Assembly (NCBI GenBank): GCA_023807065.1
Contig: JAJJLU010000884.1
Span: 1 to 15,111, forward strand
Origin: Isotricha intestinalis
Taxonomy: Eukaryota; Ciliophora; Litostomatea; Vestibuliferida; Isotrichidae
Reading direction: 5' to 3'
DNA: 15,111 nucleotides
Shown here: positions 1-7,776 of the stretch, one piece after another
Numbering within the stretch: position 1 is the first letter of the stretch
Layout: every line of letters starts with the position of its first letter
Notes under the pieces: generated by a model
Databases searched by the model: none
What the model was told of the DNA's origin: nothing
The model's input: only the letters and a program-made list of their open reading frames with translations
Made by a program: the position numbers and the translations under genes

Positions 1-331
1 AATCCCCAATCCCCATTTACTGTTATATTGCTTAACAAATTTAATATTATTAAATTGATATTGTTAACATTAATTTAAAAATTATCATTTCAATATTTAA
101 TTTATTAAAGATAAATGAATGATAAATAATTTCAAAATATTTGAAACCTTTATAGTTTTATTTTTCTTTATATAATTTATTTTTTTATTAAAGAAAATTC
201 AAACTATTAAAAAATGTGATATATTAACCACTTAATTTCTTCTTTTAAATTAAAAAAACAATTAATATCTGTTTGAAATCAATAATATTTTATTTTTTCA
301 GACATTTATTTATTTTATAAAAATTAAATAA
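1..331. other. AT-rich spacer before first gene
   Basis: This stretch is AT-rich with many stops in all frames. I see no coding frame, RNA gene or clear repeat in it. The last bases before the ATG at 332 are A-rich with an in-frame TAA just upstream, which marks the gene boundary. The 5' flank of the first gene and any promoter must lie here, but no specific motif can be named. Confidence 0.5.
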
Positions 332-838
332 ATGCCAAGCTTAAGAGCTCCAATTAAATTTATAATTGTAAGTCAAATAATTATCACTATTTGTCAAATA
401 ATAAGTGTTATTTACTGTTTTATGAAAAATGAAAAGGAAGAAGTTATGAAATGCATTAATATAACCTTTATATTTTTTTTTCCAACTATAGTTAATGATA
501 TTATATTAAAATATGATTTTACAAAAAATAATACAATAACATTAATTATAAAAATCATTTTATTATTAATTAGTGGATTTTTCCAATTTTGTGGTTTTGT
601 AGCTGGAAGAAGTGTTAGACCTTCATCTTGTCATCCACTTAATGATCTTCATGGTATAATGGTTTTAGTGATGATTATTTACATTATTGTTTATTTATGT
701 ATTACCATTTTCCTAGGATCAAAATCCAATCAACAAATAAGACAATTGAATAATCCTCAACTTATAAATCCTTTAAATTATAATGATAATATCTATTACA
801 ATATTAATGAAAATATCGTTATTCCTCAAAATACTTAA
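332..838 (+). CDS. Small four-helix membrane protein, function unknown
   Basis: The product is 168 residues. It has four strongly hydrophobic segments, at roughly residues 8-30, 39-61, 66-93 and 108-129, so it is probably an integral membrane protein. The loop between helices 3 and 4 (about residues 92-106) carries Arg, Pro, Ser, Cys and His, including the string RPSSCHPLND, and could be a structured or metal-contacting loop. The C-terminal tail of about 38 residues is polar and rich in Asn, Gln and Tyr. The ATG at 332 is preceded by an in-frame TAA, so this start is firm, and the stop is TAA. I do not recognise a family. The open frame is well above chance for this base composition and the hydrophobic pattern is regular, so it is probably a real gene. 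Confidence 0.7.
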   Translation: MPSLRAPIKFIIVSQIIITICQIISVIYCFMKNEKEEVMKCINITFIFFFPTIVNDIILKYDFTKNNTITLIIKIILLLISGFFQFCGFVAGRSVRPSSCHPLNDLHGIMVLVMIIYIIVYLCITIFLGSKSNQQIRQLNNPQLINPLNYNDNIYYNINENIVIPQNT

Positions 839-946
839 AACATAAAAACAACTGCTAATTAAATTTAAACTTTAAAATTATCATATAATATTCTAAAAGA
901 GGTAATAAAAAATTATTTTCACAAAAATATTAAATTATTAAATAAT

Positions 947-1295
947 TTAATTATTTAAATATTGCGTCAGAATTAATCTAATTTGACAATCATTATCTAA
1001 AATTTTTAATTTTTCTGTCAAAAAATTTTGAATATTTATTCTATCTTCATTGAGATATTTATTAAAAATTTCATTTCTAATAAATCTTTTCTCTATTTTC
1101 ATCAGAAAATTTAATATTTAATTCATTTTCAAAAAGTTCTTTATTATCACTTATTTGAGAAATAATATCAATTCCCATAGAAGAAATCATTTCAACATAA
1201 AAAGAAATAACTTCTTCTAAATCTTTTTTTTCATCTGATAATCTTTCATTTGAATCCTTTATATTATTCAATTTTATTCCTTAGTATCTAGTCAT
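947..1295 (-). pseudogene. Decayed small coiled-coil protein gene
   Basis: The best start is the ATG at 1293-1295. It is followed after four codons by a TAA (1281-1283). The frame then stays open for about 67 codons with a Glu/Lys/Asp-rich helical composition (for example DEKKDLEEVISF) until a TAG at 1077-1079. Just before that TAG, the next frame (shifted by one base) takes over near 1079-1110 and stays open with similar composition to a TAA at 947-949. The simplest reading is one gene of about 110 residues broken by an early stop and one indel. No ATG serves the longest open piece, whose first possible start is only a TTG at 1271. I do not recognise the protein. Sequencing error could explain the indel but not easily both lesions. 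Confidence 0.45.
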
Positions 1296-1954
1296 TTCGT
1301 TTTTTTATTATATCATCTTTATCTCATCAATATTAATATTATATATTTCATTTTTTTTCTAATTATAAATCTTATAATAATGTATTTTTATATTTAAAAT
1401 AAGTATTAAAATTAAGAATAAATAATAAGAATTCAAATAAAGAAAGTTACAAAATTAAAATTTACCTTCTTATGATAAATTCACCGTATTATTTTTTTTA
1501 TTATTTTAATCTTATTTAATATTTTAACATACCATTTCATCATTTACACTTTTAATTTTCATTTTTTTCAATTATGATGTTTTATTATTATTTCATTGAA
1601 AAACTATCATATTAATTCTTTTTGTTGAATTAAATCATAATTTTATAAAATTAATTCAATTTGTTGAATTATTTAATAATGATTGATTTAGGAATATTTA
1701 GGAAATTGTTTATAAAAAATTTTAATTTATATAATTAAAACTGTTGATAAAATTATTTAGAAAATTATGAATATATAAGCAATAAATAAAAAAAATAAAT
1801 GAAAAGGAAATATGAATTTAAAAAGAAAAGTATTTACTCAGAAAAATCAAATTGGAATTGTTAATTATATATTTTTCTACCTTTAAAATAAAATGAAAAT
1901 ATAATTTTTGGTAATTTTTAATTTTAAATTATTTTTTAATAAATTCTTTAAAAA
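1296..1954. other. AT-rich spacer with one imperfect direct repeat
   Basis: No convincing coding frame on either strand. The one visible structure is the 22-bp imperfect direct repeat at 1611-1671, listed separately. The rest is A/T homopolymer-rich spacer upstream of the TEX264-like gene. Confidence 0.5.
1611..1671. repeat. Imperfect 22-bp direct repeat, two copies
   Basis: Copy 1 lies at 1611-1632 and copy 2 at 1650-1671. They match at 20 of 22 positions, differing only in a TT to AA change in the middle. The centre-to-centre distance is 39 bp. The second copy also contains the short inverted repeat TTCAA/TTGAA around a TTTG loop. The role is unknown. In such AT-rich DNA a chance origin is possible but less likely at this length. 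Confidence 0.55.
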
Positions 1955-2695
1955 ATGGATTATGAATTATTACTCCTTATTGCTATTAATGGTTTTTGTT
2001 TTTATATTAAATTTAAATATGGAATTTACTTTTTAATTTTTTGGCTTTTCTTATTAATTTTTGGATTTTTCTTCTCAACAAATGGTATAGAAGTAACATT
2101 AGGTAATTTTGAAGAAAATGAAATTTTTTATATATCTAAAAAAGGAATGTACGATGAATTATATTCAGAATTAAAAACTTATCATACAATTAAAAAAAAA
2201 TTTAAATTACCTTCAACTTATAAACCTTTTGGTATCTTTTATGACAATCCTGATAAATCAGTTCCAAAAAATAATAGATGTATTATTGGAATAATTCATA
2301 ATTTAAAAAAAGAAACTGATGAAAAAAATGAAATAATATTTCCAAAAAGAGAAAAAGAAGATGAAAATAATTTTAATGATAGAGATTTTAAAACCTATAT
2401 GAGGGAAAATAATTATAAAAATATTACAATTCCCAAAACTAAATGTATAATTGGATTTTATGAGTCATTTTTTTCTGTAATGAATTCAATTAATTATATT
2501 GCTAAAATATATATTAAATGGACAAATGCAAAATTTTTTGCTAGATTATATAATCCAAGATGGAAGAGTTCTCAAATTAAAATTGCAAGGAGAAATTATA
2601 ATAAAAAAGATGGTGTGTTAGAAATTTATGATAATCATATTATGAAATTTTTTATTTCTATAGAAAATAAAAATAATTTTAATTTATTTTACTAA
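1955..2695 (+). CDS. TEX264-like ER membrane protein with GyrI-like domain
   Basis: The product is 246 residues. Residues 5-40 are hydrophobic and form an N-terminal membrane anchor, possibly a single helix with a polar break. A domain from about residue 44 to 240 then resembles the GyrI-like domain of TEX264. The signature features are the start of the domain (GIEVTLG), the run FGIFYDNPDKSVPKNNRCIIG (residues about 92-112), which matches the YDNP..VP...R..VG block of TEX264, a second half with small strands and a long helix (about 165-190), and the closing LEIYDNHIMKFFI resembling LEIYxxxxIxF. Mammalian TEX264 is an ER membrane protein that acts as an ER-phagy receptor through a C-terminal Atg8-binding motif. 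Here the protein ends only about 10 residues after the domain, so the receptor tail is essentially missing. The ATG at 1955 follows an A-run and the stop is TAA. Family call by motif recall; function inferred. Confidence 0.6.
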   Translation: MDYELLLLIAINGFCFYIKFKYGIYFLIFWLFLLIFGFFFSTNGIEVTLGNFEENEIFYISKKGMYDELYSELKTYHTIKKKFKLPSTYKPFGIFYDNPDKSVPKNNRCIIGIIHNLKKETDEKNEIIFPKREKEDENNFNDRDFKTYMRENNYKNITIPKTKCIIGFYESFFSVMNSINYIAKIYIKWTNAKFFARLYNPRWKSSQIKIARRNYNKKDGVLEIYDNHIMKFFISIENKNNFNLFY

Positions 2696-4107
2696 TTTAA
2701 AATTATATAATTAATTTATTTAAATGGAATTTTGAACATATTTTAAATAATTTTAGTAATGATAAAATAATAAATATGAGTTAATATAATACATAAGAAA
2801 TATTTAAATATTAAAAATAAGGAAATTTAATAAAAATTTTTGTAATTGATATCTTTTATCATAATCTTTTATTTTAAATGATTATAATATTTTTCTTTTT
2901 ATTATGTAATATTATATATAATAATTTTTTAAATTATTATACAATGAATTTTTATTAAAAAAATAATTAATATATAATTAAATAGGAAGTATTTTGTCAT
3001 TTTCCAAAAATAGATTTTAATATTTATTCTTATCATGAAGATTTAAATATATAGTATGAAATTGAAATAATAACAACCTTTAATAAATATTTTGATTTAA
3101 TTATTATTCTTGGTTTTATATTAGAATCGAAATAAGGAAAATTTAATAATTATTGTTTTATTAAATTATATATAATTTCAAAAGAGAAATTAATTATTGT
3201 ATTTATGATTATAAAACCTAATCATTTATATGAATTGTATTGAATCAAAACAAAGTAAAAATTATAGATAAAAAATTTATTACTTAAATAAAAGAATGTT
3301 CCTAGAATTTTTATATTCAAATTTAAAATAGAAATACCTTTTATATTGATGAAATATTTTTTTGTTTGTAAGAATATATAGAAAATATCATAATTTAATT
3401 AAAACGATTTATTAATAATATTTTTTTGATTGTTTTAATACTATATATCTCCTTCCATACTATTTTATTTCCTCAAATCCAGTAATTATAAATTAAAATA
3501 TATTTCTTCTATAAAATATAATTTTGTATAGAATTCTTGAATGGAGTTAAATGATTAAATTAAATTAGATTAATAACAGTTAATATTATAATTTGATAAG
3601 TTTCCTGGTTAAAAGTAAAATAAATATAAAACCAATATTATTTGAACAAATAGTTTATAAATAATAGGATTAAATCCTTATAAATCATACAAAGTAGAAT
3701 TTAGTGAAATAAAAAAAAGCAAGATGAATATATTTTCAATATAATAATGAATGAGTATAATTTTTCCTAATAAATTTAAGATATTTGGATGTAAAGCGTA
3801 TACTTTCAATAATAAAAATATTATAAAAATCATATTATTTTTAAGACGAAAAAACATATGAAACAAAATTAAGGAGAATGTTATCATAATAGATTCTTTT
3901 AAACACTGTATTTCTAATCATCACTTATCAATCATTTCAATAATAAAAAAAAATTTAGAATAAGATTTCAATTGAAATCAACAAATAAAAACGATAAATA
4001 TATATTCAAATTTATATATTAATATGTTCTTTTAAAAACACAATTAAGATTTAGAAATTATTTAAAAAAAAAAATTATATACCCTCCTTTACCCCATAAA
4101 TAAATAA
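2696..4107. other. Long AT-rich region without a supportable gene
   Basis: No intact gene is visible. Plus-strand frame 1 from 2986 onward reads as plausible peptide for about 80 codons with only two stops (for example EVFCHFPKIDFNIYSYHEDL), but across 2986-3900 its stop density is close to what random DNA of this composition gives. A 69-codon hydrophobic open frame on the minus strand (3678-3887, ATG start) is also of a length expected by chance here. The region may contain an old gene relic but this cannot be shown from sequence alone. No tRNA-like or structured RNA was seen. Confidence 0.4.
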
Positions 4108-4733
4108 ATGGATGATTTTTTCTTTTTTTGTGATATTTATCATCAATGCTATAATAATTATTTGCTCAATAAATTAAAAATAAATAATGAAAAAGAAAAT
4201 TCAGATAAAGAGGAAAAGATAAAGAATAAATAAAATAATAAGAAAATGAGTCAACCGAAATTTTTAAATAATTTTCAGTAATTTTGAAAAAACAAATTTA
4301 AAAAAGAAGAAATTTTAAATGAAAGATTCAATTTAGATTTAAAAAAAAAAAATAATATTAATAAGCAAATAGAAAAATATAATGATAAAATTAAACATTT
4401 TCATAAAGAGAATTTACAATTATAAAAATATTTAATGATTAAATTGAATAATTGAAAAATTCAGATTTTATAAAAGCAAAGGTGTCGGGGATCGTTTTGG
4501 ATTTTATTAAATTGATAATAAGATTATTAATATTAATGATATAAAGAATATAGACTTAAATATAATAATTTCAAATTTAAGGTTATTATAAACAATTATA
4601 CATTAATAGATTATTAATATAAAATGTGGGAAAATTTGGAAATCAATTAAAAGTAAAAGAAATTGATAATAGTTGTTAACTTTTATTAAATTGTAATATT
4701 AGTAAACAATTACATAAACTTAAAAAGAAATAA
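4108..4733 (+). pseudogene. Decayed coiled-coil protein gene (tentative)
   Basis: The frame from the ATG at 4108 is open for about 42 codons, beginning MDDFFFFCDIYHQCYNNYLL, and then continues as a Lys/Glu/Asn-rich probable coiled coil. It is interrupted by TAA, TAA, TGA, TAA and TGA codons up to about 4480, roughly half the stops expected by chance. Similar coding-like text continues in frame 2 (from about 4499) and then in frame 3, ending ISKQLHKLKKK before a TAA at 4731-4733, so at least two indels are needed. I do not recognise a family. The low-complexity composition makes over-reading easy, so this is a tentative relic. It would converge tail to tail on the better supported relic at 4851-5844. 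Confidence 0.35.
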
Positions 4734-4850
4734 ATATATTTTTTCATTTTATTATTTGAATCAAAAGATTCATATATAATTAAATCAAAATTTTTTATGT
4801 TTCTTACAAAATTAAATAATAATTTAAGATAATAAATTTTTTTTCTTTTT

Positions 4851-5844
4851 TTATTCTTCTCTCATTTCTTTACTTGGTTCTTCTTTAGATAATTCTTTCT
4901 TATAATATCTGGTTCTTCTTTAACAGACCCTTTCTTATCTAAAGTTGCTTTTTTCTTCTTTTTAATTTTTGGTTTTACTTCTTCTACTTTTTCTTCTGAT
5001 TTAATAATTGGTTTATTATATTTAATATCAATTAATCCTTCAATATTATTATCTAATATATTTTCAATATTTTCTGATTCTGAATATAAGATTTATATTC
5101 AAAAACAGACTGATATTCTGGTCCAAACATTCAATTAGATTGTTATTTTATTTTTTCATCTTTTAATTTAGAAATTATTTCTTTTGAACTAATAATAGAG
5201 AAATCATTAACTTTTTGATTAATATTTCCATAATATTCATTCAATTCTTTCCATTTTCCAAATGATTGTCTTAAAGAAATTCTATCATATAATGATATTT
5301 TTTCAGAAACTTTAAAGACTTTATTAGATAATGGTCCATATTAAAATATCTTGTTTTTTAACTTTCTTATGGTATGATAAATATTAAATTGTTCTTCTTC
5401 AGGTGATTTATCTTTAGAAATTTTATTTAATTTAATATCAACTATTTTTTCTGGAATATTGTCTTCAATATCTTTTATTCCTTTTAATTCTCCTTCAAAT
5501 GGTATATATTCTTTTATACTTTTAAACTCAGCTCCATATAATTTATTTGAATTTATTAAAAAAATAAGTTCTTCTTTATTTTCTAATTTTTTATCTTTTT
5601 GAGGCATTTTATTTAAACTTAACTTTTTTGAATTTTCATAAAAAAAGGAATTTCGAATTTCTTTTTGAGGGGATGGTGTAAAATTTAATATTGAGACATT
5701 TGAAAAATCTTTGTTATTCTTTTTCACAGGAGTTTCATAACTTAATAATCTTCTTTTAATTTTTTGGTGAAAAATTTTAGGTTTATGAATATGTGATTAA
5801 AAATCAGGAATTTTATAAGATAACTTTAAACATTTATATTTCAT
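4851..5844 (-). pseudogene. Decayed Lys/Glu-rich protein with internal repeats
   Basis: A long gene broken by several lesions. It opens with an ATG at 5842-5844 and has a TAA at codon 16 (5797-5799). It then has a clean frame of about 150 codons to a TAA at 5341-5343, continues in the same frame through about 65 more coding-like codons to a TAA (5143-5145) and TGA (5131-5133), and goes on to about 5080. There a frame change leads into a Glu/Lys-rich segment, and a second change near 4900 leads to the end at TAA 4851-4853. Three related segments recur: LYGAEFKSIKEY, YGPLSNKVFKV and FGPEYQSVFEYKSY, suggesting a diverged G-P/A-x-x-x-S/K-aromatic repeat. The C-terminal part repeats KEEP. There is no signal peptide or membrane helix, so it was probably cytoplasmic or cytoskeletal. 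The longest open piece (5341-5727) has no ATG of its own, beginning at GTG. Family unknown. Confidence 0.6.
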
Positions 5845-5966
5845 ATTTTTCACTATTTATAAACATTATACAGAATTAATGAACTATTTAAAAATAATTT
5901 AAAAAAAATAATAAAATTAATATAAAATAAAACCCTAAAAAAATTGAAAATAAATTTAATTATTTC

Positions 5967-6740
5967 TTAATTAAAATCCCTAAAAAACATTAATTTTCTT
6001 GTAGTAGTATTTTTCTTATTAGAAAAAATATCATGTGGTAAATTTTGATTAGAATTATCTTTATTTTTTCCAACAATAGAAGCAATAATAATAGCAATAA
6101 TAACAAGAACAATAACAACTATCATACACATAATTAATTTATCAGTAGCATACATTTTAAACATAGTTTTAATTTGTTGACCAGCTCTTTTTAAAGAATA
6201 ATCTATATCTTTTAAATCTTTTTCAGCATTATCTAAAACTTCATTTTGTCTTTCTAATTCTTTATTTACTTCTTTCATTGTACCTATATCTTCTCCAACA
6301 ATTTTTTTCATATTTTTTATTCTTTGATTATCATCTTCTAAAATTTTATCTCCATAATTCATTGCTTGTTTACTTGTTAATTTTTTAACATCTACATTAT
6401 CTTTATTTATATCTATTGAATCATCATTATTATTTTTCTCTTTTTTATTTTTTAATTCTAATATTCTCTTTTTATATTCTTCATTTTTTGCTTGAAGCTT
6501 TTCTATTATTTCTTGCCATTTTTTTATATTATTATCATCTTTTAAATTTGATAATTCCATTCTCATTAAACCTATATTTGTCTTCACTGTTGATTGATTT
6601 GTTGTTAATGAACCTAATGCTAAATTTTGACGAGATGCATCTGCTCCGTTAAATTCTTTAAATTCTTTTTCTATTGTTTTGAAATTTCTCTCTATTGCTG
6701 ATTGATAATCTTGTAATGTTGCAACACTATTATTATCCAT
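5967..6740 (-). CDS. NPSN-type Qb-SNARE
   Basis: The product is 257 residues. The N-terminal half (about 8-100) is helical and could form the regulatory bundle. A low-complexity Asn/Asp/Lys linker follows (about 98-120). The SNARE motif spans about 136-192 with the central layer Gln at residue 165 (in ELERQNEVLD). A single C-terminal membrane helix lies at 202-224, followed by an unusual polar tail of about 33 residues. The join ATDKLIMCM plus a hydrophobic run, and the tail ending near RKLM, closely resemble the novel plant SNARE family (ATDKCIMAF..., tail ending RRLL). NPSN proteins are Qb-SNAREs that act in membrane fusion at the plasma membrane or in post-Golgi traffic. The ATG at 6738-6740 follows a run of A residues. 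The gene lies head to head with the ArfGAP relic, about 55-60 bp away. Class call is strong; exact compartment is inference. Confidence 0.8.
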   Translation of the reverse strand: MDNNSVATLQDYQSAIERNFKTIEKEFKEFNGADASRQNLALGSLTTNQSTVKTNIGLMRMELSNLKDDNNIKKWQEIIEKLQAKNEEYKKRILELKNKKEKNNNDDSIDINKDNVDVKKLTSKQAMNYGDKILEDDNQRIKNMKKIVGEDIGTMKEVNKELERQNEVLDNAEKDLKDIDYSLKRAGQQIKTMFKMYATDKLIMCMIVVIVLVIIAIIIASIVGKNKDNSNQNLPHDIFSNKKNTTTRKLMFFRDFN

Positions 6741-6798
6741 TTTTTTTTTAGATGTTTTTTTATTTATATTTTTTTTCTTTAATTTTTTTAGATTTTTT

Positions 6799-7354
6799 TT
6801 GTTATTTAAAAAGTCATATAAAAGTAATGATACTTCAAAATTATTAAATGCGATTATAAGTAAAGGAAATAATAGAACTTGTTTTGAATGTGGTGAAAAA
6901 GGAACTACATATGTTAATATGGATTTTGGTACTTTTGTTTGTTCAAATTGGGCTGGAATATTAAGAGAATTAAGTTATAAAATAAAAGGAACTGGAGTTA
7001 TTATTTTTTCTGAAAAAGATATTAATTTTATTGGCCAAAATGGTAATGATAATGCAAGGAAAATTTGATTGGGAAAATTTAATCCAAAAGTACATAAATT
7101 ACCAAATCTAAAGAAAAGAAAAGAGGTTAAACATTATTATTGATTAATATAGGAATAAGAAATATTATAAAAGACAAAAAGGTAAAAATCATGAAAGTGA
7201 TGAAGATTATAGTGAAAAAGAAGAAGAAAAACCTAAAAATAATAATAAAAATGAAAAAGTGAATAATAAAAGTTATATAAATATTAATAAAGGGAAATTA
7301 AATAAAATATCTATAAAGGGGAGTTCAAATAATAATAATAATAATAGAAATTAG
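6799..7354 (+). pseudogene. Decayed ArfGAP (AGFG-like) gene
   Basis: Codons from 6799 encode a clear ArfGAP domain: CFECGEKGTTYVNMDFGTFVC, then the ILREL and KIKG blocks, then NGNDNARKI. ArfGAPs stimulate GTP hydrolysis by Arf GTPases during vesicle formation, using a four-Cys zinc finger. Here the fourth Cys (expected in VCSxC) is Trp, encoded TGG. The conserved Trp of KIWLGKFN is a TGA stop at 7066-7068. The same frame continues through LGKFNPKVHKLPN to about 7140, then a frameshift leads to YRNKKYYKRQKG and a Glu/Asn/Lys-rich tail ending at TAG 7352-7354. There is no ATG in frame at the expected start; the first possible start is a TTG at 6799. Coding-like text may continue in the same frame to about 7620 with further stops. 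Lost zinc ligand, stop, frameshift and missing ATG together make this a dead gene. Confidence 0.8.
7328..7345 (+). repeat. (AAT)6 microsatellite
   Basis: Six tandem AAT units encoding an Asn run at the C-terminal end of the decayed ArfGAP frame. Asn homopolymers of this kind are common in AT-rich protist proteins. Confidence 0.9.
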
Positions 7355-7776
7355 ATTAGAAGTTGTAAAATATAAAAAAAAATAATCATTCAAATTTCAA
7401 ATATAATTAATTCATTACATGAATTATAAAATCATGGATATGATAAAATTTATGAAACTTATAATAAATTCCCTTTAATTTGTTAGTAAAGGATTCAATA
7501 TAAAAATACAGGGAATATAAATAAAAAATATGAATTAAAAGAACCGACTCAAGAAAAGTTATAAAAAGCAATTCAATGTAAATTTTATTCTAATTGATTG
7601 AAAATTAAGAAAAGAAAATATAGTAACTAATAATTGGGAATATACTTCAATTAAAAATTAATCAAAAAAAATTTAAATATTGTTACTATCCATAATGAAA
7701 AGAAATAAATAAAAATCCTTTAATGATACATTTGTATCTTTTATAAATATTTATTTTTTAAAAATATAATAAATTA
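7355..7776. other. Spacer with possible further ArfGAP tail relic
   Basis: Plus-strand frame 2, the frame of the ArfGAP tail, still reads like protein in patches, for example RIQYKNTGNINKKYELKEPT at about 7484-7543. It is cut by TAA, TAG and TGA codons at near-chance density. It may be the C-terminal half of the dead gene or chance. Nothing else is visible before the PDI-like gene's stop. Confidence 0.35.

Noticed and set aside
3678..3887. 69-codon hydrophobic minus-strand open frame
   Set aside because: It has an ATG, but open frames of this length are expected by chance in 15 kb of such AT-rich DNA, and the hydrophobicity follows from T-rich codons.
2986..3900. Single-frame relic of a long protein, with the string FGCKAY recalling copia-type elements
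   Set aside because: Stops occur in this frame at about the rate expected at random, and the short string is not supported by neighbouring motifs, so neither a gene relic nor a retroelement can be claimed.
6416..6652. 78-codon plus-strand open frame
   Set aside because: It is antisense to the NPSN-type SNARE coding sequence, and its Leu/Phe/Tyr-rich text mirrors the Lys/Glu/Asn-rich codons on the other strand.
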